A stretch of 64,000 nt of DNA from Margaritispora aquatica (taxonomy: Eukaryota; Ascomycota; Leotiomycetes; Helotiales; Discinellaceae): NCBI GenBank assembly GCA_007644065.1, contig VJWN01000015.1, positions 170,658-234,657 on the forward strand, read 5' to 3'. The notes below the pieces were generated by a model. It worked only from the letters and a program-made list of their open reading frames with translations, was not told the DNA's origin and searched no databases. The position numbers and the translations under genes are program-made. Shown here in pieces: positions 1 to 12,089 of the stretch (position 1 is its first letter; every line of letters begins with the position of its first letter).

Positions 1-858
1 TCTGGGTTGCATGCATTGGGAGCGTTCGCTTGCTTTATGTTTATGATAATCATGCCTGCTCTTTTCTGCAGAAACGACAATTGAACGATTGAATACAAAA
101 CTTTCATCAATCTCTTTCGTCTTCAAGAATCGTAACTTCAAGCAACTACTCTTACCTGTAATTCAGCTGTAGACCCAAAAGCTGGTCAAGTAGAGGGTCT
201 TTGTCTGCTGCATTGCCTGAGTAGTTTCATTAGCAGGCATCTCTGTCTTTCGGTGCATTGGAAACTCGGGACTCTATAGAGTAGATGTGCATCAATTCAA
301 GATTCTTCTTGTCGGTAATCAAAAGCCAGTTCGACTTCAATCAATTACTCGTATTGAAATCACAACGGTCTTGAGTGTCAGCCAGGTGAATACAACCCCG
401 CTGTTAGGCATTGCTTCAGAGCTACACATGAATAAGCATGAATTCTGCTGTCAACGAAAACTCATAACTGCCTTGTTATCAAGAACTATGCATGGCCATC
501 GTTTTTAACTCGACTCGTATCGATACATAAACACCGAGAAACAAAGAGTGCTCCTTTCTTTCGTGCTGGTCACATATATAGAGCTTTGGGTGCTGGAAGA
601 GATTTCTACTTCATCCCCCATAACAGAGATCGGGCGTCGATTCCACCTCGCCCAGCTCAAACTCCATGGAATGTGATTAAAGCCTTGTTATTCCCGTTTC
701 TCATGCTAAGGGTGCAGCTTGTTGTGATTATATACCCCACACTCTCCTCACATAAAATGTTGATTTGATTGTGAGTGATTAGCTCAAAGTGAATCAAAAT
801 CAAGTGAAAGCGAGTACCAATTCACCTGGTTACCTAGATTTGAAGCAAAGACGAACTT

Positions 859-927
859 ATGAATCTCTCCGGTTGTAAACCGGCTGAACTATAAACTCAG
901 CATCTCTTCCGGTTTGGGGAGATTCAT
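859..927. repeat. imperfect inverted repeat (hairpin)
   Basis: Bases 859-870 pair with 916-927 at 11 of 12 positions, and after a six-base bulge bases 877-883 (AAACCGG) pair perfectly with 909-915 (CCGGTTT). The loop is about 25 bases. No coding frame explains it. Confidence 0.6.
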
Positions 928-3900
928 GCTTTGTCGGCAGTACAGCCGTAACTAATAATGGTTCCGTTAGGTTGAGGTTTGGCGGTTGGAATCTTGCATA
1001 GAGATCTTTCTTACACTTCTCCGACATTGAATCATATCGAAGATGAAGGAAACTGGAGGATCAAACTTGGTTCTAAGTCATGTCTCATGTGTGAAGAGAT
1101 TGGGGATATGTGGCTGTTGCTCTCAAGTAAAACAAACCTCGCTATCAACATCCATAATGATACTTCACTGGGTTCATAATTTTGATGGATGTCAGAGGTA
1201 TAACTCATGAAATCAACGATACTCGATCATCTTGTTTGACGACCAGTCATTAAGCGAGTGAGTGGCAAACTCGGATCATCTTAAATGTATACATGTGCCT
1301 TGACTTTTGATATCTCGGGTATAAAAGATCGAGCTCAGGCTGTACTCGCAAATCATACCTCTCACATACACTTAACGACGAAACATGATGTGCGACCAGC
1401 TGGTTGGCACGAAAAATCGGGTCCTGTATGAACAGATGGGGGGATAGGCAGATTTCTCGTCGTTTATATTGTTTCTGAAAATGTGGCAATCTTATATACC
1501 GCTGCGCAATTAGTTAGAATCGTCGTGGATGCCGCCTTGTCTCTCGCCATCAGGGCTTTTTCTGTCAAGAAAATCCGAACTGCTGTCGACTTTAGCGAGA
1601 TATTATTGTGCTTGAGGGCATCTTATTCCTGACTTTTATCATTCTCCTAGATAATGAACACGTACTTAAATTTGAGGAGCTCTACATACGACGTTTAAAA
1701 AGCCAGGCTTCAGAACGAGAACGTATCACATAGGCCTTTACGTAATGTTATGCGCACCACACCTTTTCGCCAAAACTTCATGAATCCCAAGCTCGGATAG
1801 CCATGCTATCACTCAAAGCGAAATTTGATTGGCGAAAGGGTCACCACAAGGGAGAAATATCTTTTATTTGTAGCAGGTGTGAAGATATGGGAATTCAGCT
1901 CTGCTGTCGTTACATAAAATGAAAGTCTTCTGCTGCCAATGTCAAATCGTACTTCAATTGCCATATCCTCGAGAGGATTCATATAATAAAGTTGAGATAC
2001 AGTAATTTCCTCAGCACTACAACGAGATCAGAGCCTCCGACAATACATGAGCATCAAGAGTCGTGCTCAATATGCATGACACTAGTAAGGGAGATGCCTT
2101 GCTTAAATAGTAGACACTAAGCCGTATCTGTAAAATGCTGCATTGTTGGGACTTCATCCACAAGTGTTAACATGAATGCTTGATGAACGGTGATGCGAAT
2201 AATTGTGCGGCACGCAAAAATGACAAAATAATAGCCTCGGTCATGTTCTCAATCCCTTTTATTTTACTCACCATCTCTGCATATCTCATTCTCTCATCCC
2301 CAAACTCAAAAGGAGGTTTAGTGTCGGATCCCTCCTGAGCACGCGAGTTTCCAATATCAAAATCTTTAATTCAAGGCTCATGAGTCGAGCAAACGAGTTG
2401 AGCTGTAGATAAATCTGTTGACCAAACAAATAAGTAAGACAGCTAGACTGCGACTACCAAAGTACAATACAGTCACGAAATAATTAAGCATAAAGAATGT
2501 CTCAACAACCACAAGCTCCTTGAACCACAAGTGTTAGAATCTTCCCAAAAGGGCACTCCGGTCGTGATAAAACACAAGAGAGACAAACACCAGTTAATTA
2601 ACTATCCGCTGGAAACGCCCGCGTCCTGACTATATCAATCTTCCTTGCAGAAGAAAGGGCTATTCGGGTCCGCGTCCCGAGTGCACTGAGCCGATTTCTT
2701 TCTTGTGGTATTGACGAATTACCAAAAGGCTAAGCTGGTCACGGAGCAGCTTGCTCATCTGATGGGGCGTACGGTGGTGAGGTAATCCATGCTGCCAGGT
2801 TTCGGGATTGACGAGGTCAAATGATTCGGGATTGAAGAGAGGCAGAATGAGGAATGAGGAATGAAACTTAACAATTTGATAATTGCTAATGGCATGGCGA
2901 ATTGCCAATGCTACGGCATTGTCACTGATCGATCCACAATTTCATTTCCGCTCACATCGATCATGTCACAAGAAGAAAATCGCGCAAATGCGTTGATAAT
3001 CAAGCAAGACACTTATTAACTTGCATGCTATCAACAACTCATGTACCGGACGAAACGAATCCGCGGCCCGTCCCCAAGTCCCGTTGTCTCCCTGATATCC
3101 AAACATCGCGCCAAGACAGCATTCTCAATTTCGCGAGTACAGTTGTCTTATCTTGTCTCGGGACTCTTGTTCCTCCTCACTTACTCGGTAAATATTGCTT
3201 TGCGGTGGAAGCAAGTCCGGGAGCGTTAAGGCTGGACCCAGCTAGGATGTTGCTTGATGGGGGTTGAAAAAGGAAGTATGGCAGTGTCACTCATTTTGCG
3301 AGCTATCATTCTCATCCTCCAACTCAGAGAAATGCAAGTCTTAGAATGTGTACCTTCGTACTGGTAGCAAGAAGAAGCACATTGGTGTCTTGAATGTAGT
3401 GCACAATGTCCATAATGGAAAGTGCTCGGAAGTAAAGGAGTAACGACGCTTGAACGCTTGGGTTGATCCATCAAGAGAACCCACAAGAATTAATATGACT
3501 TAGTAACAAGCAAAGGCTTATTGTGTCGCAAACTTCGCAATATAAATTAAAGCGTGTTAATTCAATGGAAAGGTACGAATCTGTTGCATCCACTTGGAGC
3601 AACAATAATGTGCAATACGTGTATCGATTCTCTCGCATTGCATTTGATGCAAGAATGATAGGGGCTTGATGCAGAGTCTGCAGTCGATGAGTTTGTCGAG
3701 ATGGGGTGGTAAACTATTGGTTCTCGTCGCCTCACGTCGACAACGACTCGGTTGCATAATAAAAGACCGTAACATGCGCCCACGCCTTTTTCAAAAGTCC
3801 GAAGTCTGTGCCCTACTTCTTTTGCCGTGAAGCCCCTTGAAGGCCATGGTTCAGGCTTCAGACTTTTGAGTAAGACGAGTGCCCGTATAGTCCAACGGAC

Positions 3901-4800
3901 ATCACATCGCAAGATTTTGACGGCGTGGGAAATTGCCACCGGCATACCTACCACATAAAAACACTTGGATCTTTGCAGCAGCCAATGAATCTAATCTAGC
4001 AAGCTGATCGCAAATTTGCGGTGTAAGTTTGGTTGCACACTTGTGTCTCTCGAGGGTCTGAGATTGAGACATCAATGAACTAGGATTGAATTGACGTGAA
4101 AGAGTCATGACAGTCGCAGATAACGTACACATGAATCAAACAATTGAATGTTACCTTGTATGCCATGGCTTCGAATATTCCTCTAAAAATCGATATTCGA
4201 TATCTGAACGATCGACACTGGGATCATGGGGTCAAAAATAGAAACCCAGCCTCTGCAGTCGAGCTGGCTTGTTGGGGTCCAGCAGGTATGGGAATTCTCC
4301 GAGTTGTTCTTGGCATTTTATGAGTACGAGAGCTTTTAGCTTTCAGCACCAGCATGCTGGCACACTGTTGTCGAATTTCTGACCACAACATAGCCAAGTT
4401 CAGAGGCGTAACGTTGTAAGACCATTGAGAGTTCAGGTACGGTCCCAAAATACGCTTCTGCGATAGCTATTGGCTAGGCGCAAAATTCTGATGGCATCGA
4501 AAAACCACTGGGGAATAAGCATAATGATACGGGATGACGTTCATGGTGGAACGAGAGGATGGTCGAGACTATTTTTTTTCAGGCACTGGGCTGATGCTTT
4601 CCATGGGTAAGGCTGAGACAATACTTCAGATAGCCATTTTCTGACCTTACAGATAAGATTGAGCAGCAAAGTGCTTTGTTCAGTTGCATAAGCCACATAC
4701 CCAATGTTGCTTGAGGAGCAACCGGCAACTCCATAAGTGAAATGGCTGTACGATATAGAGCTGATCGTATCCGATCGGAGAATTTCAAGCCGTATCGATG

Positions 4801-4830
4801 GTACTGTACTGTACTGTACTGCACTGTATT
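4801..4830. repeat. GTACT pentanucleotide repeat
   Basis: Four perfect copies of GTACT are followed by two degenerate ones. The repeat lies in the gene-free left part of the window. Confidence 0.85.
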
Positions 4831-6744
4831 GAGTGTTGTCGAGGTCTGTCCTGCAGCATTCCGCGAAGCATAGCCACATGAGTGCAGGACCGACAAGATC
4901 TCTGGTATATGCAAGAGTAGATCGGTTGGTAGGGTTTCACCATATGATTGGAGACGAGAGCCCCATTTGCCATGCGACGATAGTCTTTTGATCCTGCAGT
5001 CTCATTCCGGAGTCCAAAGATCTTAAACCTCTTAGCCTCTTCCGCAACAAGAGAGCATTCCAAGTCACATATTCCACAACTTGGTGGCTTTTCTAGTTGG
5101 CTGAGGAATCGGCATGTCCAATTGGTGGTACTGAGGGCAGAATGAATTATCCGCATGAAAACGAACCAGTGAAGGTAATGATAGCAATTGATGGCGTGTC
5201 GCCTCTTCCAATCCCAATCCCAAGCGTGGGGAAGTGGAGTCGTGTCCTTTGGGAGTTTCTTACCGTTCCGTCAAAGGTTCCCATAGGCTTAGACTGAGAG
5301 ATTTGAATGGAGAGGGCTGCAAGATGGATGCGGTGAAAGTGCACATTTCAAACCGGACAACCGATTGTCCAGTCATGTTGCGAGAAGTTCATCTGAACAT
5401 AAGTTGTCGTCGGCGTTGTCGTTCCCAATACGGTTAGAGGTCCAAGCAGCATCGTGGAGACGGTTCCGAAGGAGGTTGAACTAGACGGTAGCGGCCCCTT
5501 TAGCGAGTCTAGCGAGCCAATCCAACCACACCAAGCACGACCTTCAGCATCTCTCAGCAAGCCACCAAAGAGGATTTCGGGCACTCCGTAAGTACTCGAC
5601 AAAATACTTCATTTTCAGTCAAGTCTGGGCTCCACGAAAGTCGTCAACCTCCTTGATTTTGTACTCGTCGCGCGTGGCTCTCCACGTGCAAATCCATTTG
5701 AGCCTATAGTTCGCTTGCAGAACCTTGTAAATATGGCTCCAAAGAAGGTGTCATATTCGCGGCATGTGAGCCCAAGGTTCATGATCAATAGTGCATGCTG
5801 CATTCGATGAAGCTCTTGTCTGCGGATCAATCACTTTCTGGTTGCTTTTCTTCTCCACTCCAACTTCTGAAATCACTTGGACGACGTTGAGAGTATGTGG
5901 CTATGTGCAATTTGGCTCTGCTGTGTTTCGTCTTCACCGAAGGGGGTGAGCTGTCTCCATTGCGGCTCCTTTTGTTTGCATGCATTGTTGTACTTTTGCA
6001 CGTCTGGACTTGGCATTAGACATTAGATTCTAAGCCTCCTGACCTCCCGTATGATGACAAGCTTGCAGATGATAGAAGTTTGGAAGAGACGTTACCGTGA
6101 TGGTGAACTAGTGTAGCAGAAGTCGTTTGAAGTCTATTGCTGTCCTGTGACCCCATATATCTGTGCACGTGGTCATGGCATTCTACCAACTTTAGAAAGG
6201 ATATCCCGATATCAAGGTTAAAGTTTCAAATTGGAATCCATCGAAGCACTACAAAAGCGCTAGAACATGTGGCAGATGTGAGGAGGATATTCATCGAAGC
6301 TTGGCGCACGAAATACTAGTAAAGGATTGAAGTATGCCTACGCTATCATCTATGACTACGACTTAGCCACATGTACCAGTACTTTGGAACCAAATCAGTA
6401 ACAGAAATTGTACCAGTATGGCGCATGGCGTCTTTTAAACGAGCACTGAACACTAAATTACGAGAGACGAGAGGCCAAGAAAGTGTATAGTCCAATGTCA
6501 TTTCACTCAGGAGGAGCTATTCAGAGATCAATGAGGGTTTTGGTGGCCAGAACGCTTCATAAGTTTTCTAAGTCAGTATCAAAGATTAATGGGGTAAATA
6601 GAGCAAATTGAGTAACATTCCACAGAGGGACAAGCGTAAGTGGAGATAATCATTAGAGTGAAGTGCAATAGTAAGGATAAGGAAGAAGAAATGAAGTATA
6701 GGTAGGTAACAAATAGCTGTGCTGCAAGGTAATGCTTCTCTGTT

Positions 6745-7058
6745 GAGATGTGTGAGATGTGTGAGATGTGTGAGATGTGAGAGATGTGAATATTCAAATA
6801 TTTAAATATTCAAATGGGAGAGTAAATGATGTTAAATCGAAACGGTCTAACCTTTTTCGTCGAATATTGAGGATACAGTACTGTACCGTGGATGGAGAAG
6901 ATCAAGAGGGGGATTCATGGGTTTATGGGTTCATGGGTTCATGGGTTCATAGGCTTAGACATGGATTACCTGATTGACTTTACCGAGAAGACCAGGCCAG
7001 ACAACGAGCCGCTCGCTGACCCATTCATTCATTCATTCATCCATCCATCCATCCATCC
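6745..7058. repeat. cluster of short tandem repeats
   Basis: Three separate simple repeats lie here: about four copies of GTGTGAGAT (6745-6788) followed by an AT-rich palindrome around ATATTTAAATAT, an ATGGGTTC-type repeat (6913-6951), and CATT/CATC tetranucleotides (7021-7058). They precede the metacaspase leader. Confidence 0.8.
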
Positions 7059-7713
7059 ATGCATTTATTTCCATTCTAATCACCCACACACTCACAACTC
7101 CCACCACCCAACCCAGTCTGCGCTGTCGCTCCATCGATCATCGCCCATCACCCATCACCCATCACCCAAACATATTTCTGTCAATAAACCCACAGCTTGC
7201 CGTTCCACTCTTAGAACTTTTCAAGCCTCAGCCCTGCTACTTTGGGCATAACCTCTTTCTTACTGCAACTAGTAGTCTATTAGTCTAGTACAGATTTCCT
7301 CTTCTGACCGCCCTCCGCCTATCTACCAACTTTGCATCATTCAACTGCACAGAAGAAACGCCAAAAGGTCCGCGCTTCGACACTGCCTTCCCTGTACCTA
7401 CTTTACACTTGTGGATCTAACCAGACCTTCTCGTCCAAGCCTTCGTCATCCCCACGTTGGATGCCGGAAATTTGGTTCAAACTTGTACACAGGATATAAA
7501 GGTCTTGTTGATCCCACGCTCTCAAAGGACAGCTTCAGAATCACAACTTGATCAGACAGTTCCAGCCTTGTGAGCGAGCTAGTAGTATCTTACCGACCGT
7601 CGATCATCTGGAAACGCCCTCGGCTTGAAGCCGAAGACTACAGTGCCAACAGAACAAGCAAACAAATCTTCATTTCTTATTTTACCAGATAGCTCGAGCT
7701 CACCCTCTTCAAA

Positions 7714-9786
7714 ATGGCAAACTATCAAGGTCCTGGATACCATGGAGCATATGGAGGGCAACCACAGCAGTACCCGCCTCAGCCCACCTACTATCAGTAC
7801 GAAGCATCTTTGCTCTTTTAGCTATACAGCAAGACTGACAATCTTCGCAGACCTCAAGGATATGGCGCTCCACCTCCCCAGCCAAATTATGGCTATTCAC
7901 AACCTCCGCCACCGCAGAATAGCTATCAATACTCTCATGTAAGCTCACCAAATGATACCGATTGCGCAGAGTTTGACTGGTCTCTAGCCTCCCCCGCAGC
8001 AATATGGCGGATACAATGGCATACCACCAAATCCATCACAATCACAATATGGAAGGCCACGTAAGTTTAGACAATCGATTCTCTACAAGGTCTTGTGCTC
8101 ACTGTTCTGTAGCGATGCCAACGGTAGCTTCAAATGCATACAACAATGGCAACCCCATGGCACCTGCCCCACCTCCAACACAAATGCAAGCCTTCGGAAA
8201 TGGAGCACCACAAGGCTACGCTTTCCAATATTCGAATTGTACAGGAAGGAGGAAAGCTTTACTGATTGGCATAAACTATTTCTCGCAGAGGGGTCAATTG
8301 AGGGGTTGCATTAATGATGTGAAGAATATGTCATCATTTTTACACGAAAACTTTGGCTACCAGCGTGATGACATGGTTATCCTTACAGATGATCAACAAA
8401 ATCCTATGAGCCAACCGACAAAACAGAACATTCTGCGAGCAATGCACTGGCTTGTGAAGGATGCGCGACCAAACGACTCCCTATTTTTCCATTACTCGGG
8501 TACGCTCTGATCGAATTGCACACATCTACAATTACTAACATTTGTAGGTCACGGTGGCCAAACAAAAGACCTTGACGGTGACGAAGAAGACGGATACGAT
8601 GAAGTTATCTACCCTGTAGATTTCAGACAGGTCGGACACATTGTTGATGATGAGATGCATAGAATCATGGTTACGCCGCTGCAGCCTGGTGTGCGGCTAA
8701 CTGCCATATTTGATTCCTGCCATTCGGGCACAGCACTGGATCTGCCATATATCTATTCCACACAAGGAGTGCTCAAAGAGCCCAACCTCGCCAAGGAAGC
8801 CGGTCAAGGTCTTCTTGGTGTCATTTCATCTTACAGTCAGGGTGACCTTGGAGGAGCTGCGAGTAACTTATTGGGATTTTTCAAGAAAGCAACTGGTGGA
8901 AGTGACGCATACAGCAAGTCTATGGCTACTAAAACATCTCCGGCAGATGTCATCATGTGGTCTGGCAGCAAAGATGACCAAACATCGTTAGTATACCCTT
9001 TTCAGCCTTGTTACCCATAATAGTTTCTTTTGAGGGTGTTGTTTTGTAAATAAACGGTCCGGCAAGCAAAAAGGACGGGAGGCGTTTTGTGAACTTTAGC
9101 GTGGAGTTGGCATGGGATACCATTTGGGGTCACTGGGCCAGTCCCTGATCATTGTACTGCTAGCTAGCTATTTGTTAGATTTTTTTTATAAGCTCTAAGA
9201 CTGCGCCACTGCCAAAGTACGGCTGAGGCGTAGACTTAGAGCTGCGAGTCACGTTCGCTCGCGCTCTTCAGCTGGTGTTGGGCAGATGGGCGTTGGAACT
9301 TTATCTCGGCACATTTTTTTGCTTTCACGGTATGGAACCTATGCTAACTGGGTTTGTCTTACAGGGCCGACGCTACCATTGCCGCAAAAGCAACAGGTGC
9401 CATGTCTTGGGCTTTCATCACAGCTATGAAGAAGAACCCTCAGCAGAGCTATGTCCAGCTGCTGAATAGCATTCGAGATGAGCTAGCTACAAAGTATACG
9501 CAGAAGCCACAGTTGAGCTGCAGTCATCCTCTGAGTAAGCCTTCCTTTCCTTTATAGTATTTTGGTTCATGTATGTTTTATGTATAGACCAGCCTTAGTT
9601 GGTTGGTTGTGAGTGAGAGGATGATGTGTAGGATTCGTGCTGGAGAATAGGACCTTTCTGGGCTCGCTCATACAGTCATCCGTATGCTTCGCGCGCGCAC
9701 TCACTCACATCACTCTAGCTTCTGTTGTGACTGCTTGTGGCTAACTTACAGCTTTTTTAGATACGAACCTTCTGTTCGTCCTGTAA
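7714..9786 (+). CDS. MCA1: metacaspase (type I, caspase-like cysteine protease)
   Basis: Seven exons: 7714-7796, 7851-7938, 8000-8060, 8113-8499, 8548-8986, 9365-9534, 9761-9786; 417 residues. Residues 1 to about 125 form the Gln/Pro/Tyr/Gly-rich prodomain typical of type I metacaspases. The peptidase C14 domain follows, starting near [13 protein letters not shown]. The catalytic His is H208 in HYSGHGG and the catalytic Cys is C264 in DSCHSG. Family members cleave after Arg/Lys, depend on calcium, and act in stress, ageing and clearance of protein aggregates. The start is the first ATG of the frame, in a good AAAATGG context. Introns 5 (378 bp) and 6 (226 bp) are much longer than the others. 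In the last intron TTACAG (to 9751) and TTTTTTAG (to 9760) are both in-frame acceptors; I chose the second because it adds no residues. Retention of intron 6 would instead end the protein with SKPSFPL. Family assignment is certain, the last two junctions less so. Confidence 0.93.
9191..9243 (+). other. stem-loop inside metacaspase intron 5
   Basis: Bases 9191-9207 and 9227-9243 are complementary at 15 of 17 positions, 16 if one G-U pair is counted. Inside the loop GCC (9211-9213) pairs with GGC (9221-9223), leaving a seven-base loop. The structure lies within the 378 bp intron 8987-9364. A role is not known. Confidence 0.6.
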
Positions 9787-12089
9787 ATAGAATAGATCAA
9801 AATCATCTGTCGTTGCCGTTGCCACCCACGTTCCTTACTACGATACCCCACAAATCTACATATAAGATGGCTCTTGGCGTCATCGATGCCATATATGGTA
9901 TGGAAGGATGGATAGGTTAGGAAAATTTGTTATTGTTGATGCTATATATGGGAACATAGTGAATGTGTTTGTCCTAGCTTGCACATTGGGTTAAAAGCAC
10001 AATCATTTTGGAAATGAAGAGGCAAGCAGCGCCTTAAATAGAGGCGGCTGAAGGATAAGTGAGTGGTGGAACAAATGAACTGATGAATGAATGAATGGAC
10101 GGTGCGATGGACAGAAGAAAGGATGGTTAGCATTTCAAAGGGCGCTCAAGGGGTCAACTCGCTTGCTTGTTTAGGTAGTCCATTGGTCGATGACTTTCAA
10201 GAATTGAAATATCACATGCCTCATCAGGTACTTTGTTCTCCATTATCGGAATTGGAATTGGAATTGGAATTGAACCACCTTTTCAATTGGGCAGTTGCAT
10301 ATAAGGTTGAGCAAGCACCAAGGTTTCATTAACCTACAAATAAATGAGGTGTATGAAAACAATGATACAAACATCGCTATATTGATCTCCATTTTGGATT
10401 GGTGTAGATATTATCTGCTTCCAATTTTCTATCCGACAACTTAGCTTTACTCCTCGAGATCACGTCCGCCTATCGACACGACACCTAGCATCTCTGCGTG
10501 TTGTGATTTAAGGGTCTGGTTGTTTGCTCTACTCGTTTACTTTACTGACTTACTGTACTTTGCGGTTTTGGTGTACCACTGTGCTTCACTTCACTTCACT
10601 TCACTTCACTTCACTTCACACGATAAATCAACATAAGTGATGATACTTCCCTCCAAACGAATCGAGGTAAACAACGCCTCGCACATTAAATGGGACATGT
10701 ATACATACACACACACATATATATACAAACTAACAGCCCATAATCCCAATCAAATCGCCATGCCCCTCCCCCCCTAGTAATGGGTGAATTGGGTGAAGCC
10801 TGAACTGAAATACAGACATATACGTTGGCTCAGCTTGGAGATGGGTGGGTTTTTATGTATGTATGTATGTATGTCTGTATGTGTATAAGGTGACTTCGCT
10901 GTGAGTACGGTTGCGATTGTGATGATGTCTCTTTACTGTATTGCGAGGGCTGTGTGGGCTGTGTGAGCTTCAACTGCTGGTGTCACTCGGCAATCGGCAA
11001 TCATCAGACTCAACTGTTTTGGTTGCTTGTGCTACTTGTCACAGGAGTCTAAACTGCTTAGTTTAGATATCTTACCAATGGCATTTTTGAGGTTTGTGGT
11101 TGTGATCTGTTGGCGATTGTGGTCTTTTGCGCGATTACAGTTTGGCAGGGCTGGTATGAAAGAGAGAAAAAGATTGGCGAAATTCGGAAATCTAGAGGTC
11201 TAACGTTTACAGAACTGAGGTCGAAAGGGTCGGAAGGGTGATATTCTAAGGGTTAGGAGAAATACCTACCTACTGAGCTACTCATCCCATCCTCCTACCT
11301 CATCCCATCTCATAACTCTACTAAATACCAAATACCAACCAGCTACTTTTTTAAAACAGATTCCAACACAACCAATCTTTCGCTTGCCTTGATAGTATCA
11401 GGTATCTCTCTTGACTTGGCTATTTGGCTGTGTAGCTGTCTAGGTGTCTGTCTGTCTGGCTGGGTGTCTGTGGGTCTGGCCGTTTGGCCGTTTGGCTATA
11501 TATATAGAGATAGATATCTACGGAAGTAGTCTGGTCTTTACTTGCACTTACTCACTTACCGACCTACCCAGCCACCTCCCAGAATAAAGCCGAAAAGGGT
11601 GATGGGTGATATCTCGAGTCTCCACTACCAGCAACTCTTATGACAAGATAGGTCGACACTTCCAATTATTTTCGAGTTATTTATTTCGTAAGGGATTTTT
11701 GGAATGAGAAGGAGCGGGAAGGAAGGGCTATTTGTTATCCCCGCTAGTACCTTTATGCTGGATTGGTGCGTTTTGTTGTGCTATATTGTGTCACCCTCCG
11801 CTCGAGAGTAGAAACACAGCCAACGTACACTTACGGAGACAAATAGACAGGGTGAATATTGTAAGGGGAAGAGACACCTAATCTTATATAGGCGGTGCAA
11901 AGTCTCAAAAGAGAGGGCGAGGTTATAGGAGTAGAGGAAATGAAGAGTCAAAACAAAGCAGAGCTGTGGAAATATAAGACTTCGAAGAAATCCGTATATC
12001 TATTTCTATCCAGCTACTCATTCTCATCCTCCACATGTGATACTAGAGGACGTGCTTCGAGCAGCAGGTGAACACCTTGCGTCCAAGAC
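9787..12089. other. intergenic region between two convergent genes
   Basis: This stretch carries the 3' ends of the metacaspase (+) and of the unknown gene at 12090 (-). I see no gene in it. It contains a CTTCA repeat (10584-10620), a TATG repeat near 10855 and several GT/TG-rich tracts. Confidence 0.6.
10584..10620. repeat. CTTCA pentanucleotide repeat
   Basis: About seven perfect tandem copies of CTTCA in the convergent intergenic region. Confidence 0.9.

Larger units (their letters stand above)
1..7713. other. 7.7 kb without a supportable gene
   Basis: Only short open frames (at most 130 codons) occur here, on both strands and in overlapping frames, with no recognisable domain and no chain of exons that splices in frame. 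Visible content is an imperfect inverted repeat at 859-927, a tRNA-like fragment near 3881, and simple repeats at 4801-4830, 6745-6788, 6913-6951 and 7021-7058. The last few hundred bases before 7714 (pyrimidine-rich, then the metacaspase start) are probably the promoter and leader of the next gene. The stretch could be ordinary intergenic DNA, an old degraded element, or hold non-coding transcripts; the sequence alone does not decide. Confidence 0.6.

Noticed and set aside
3562..3954. 130-codon minus-strand frame
   Set aside because: It has no motif and overlaps the tRNA-like fragment and another open frame; chance is the simplest explanation.
4579..5156. Minus-strand frames with STVQYSTVQY-type repeats
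   Set aside because: The repeats come from the GTACT microsatellite at 4801-4830, and two frames are open across it at once.
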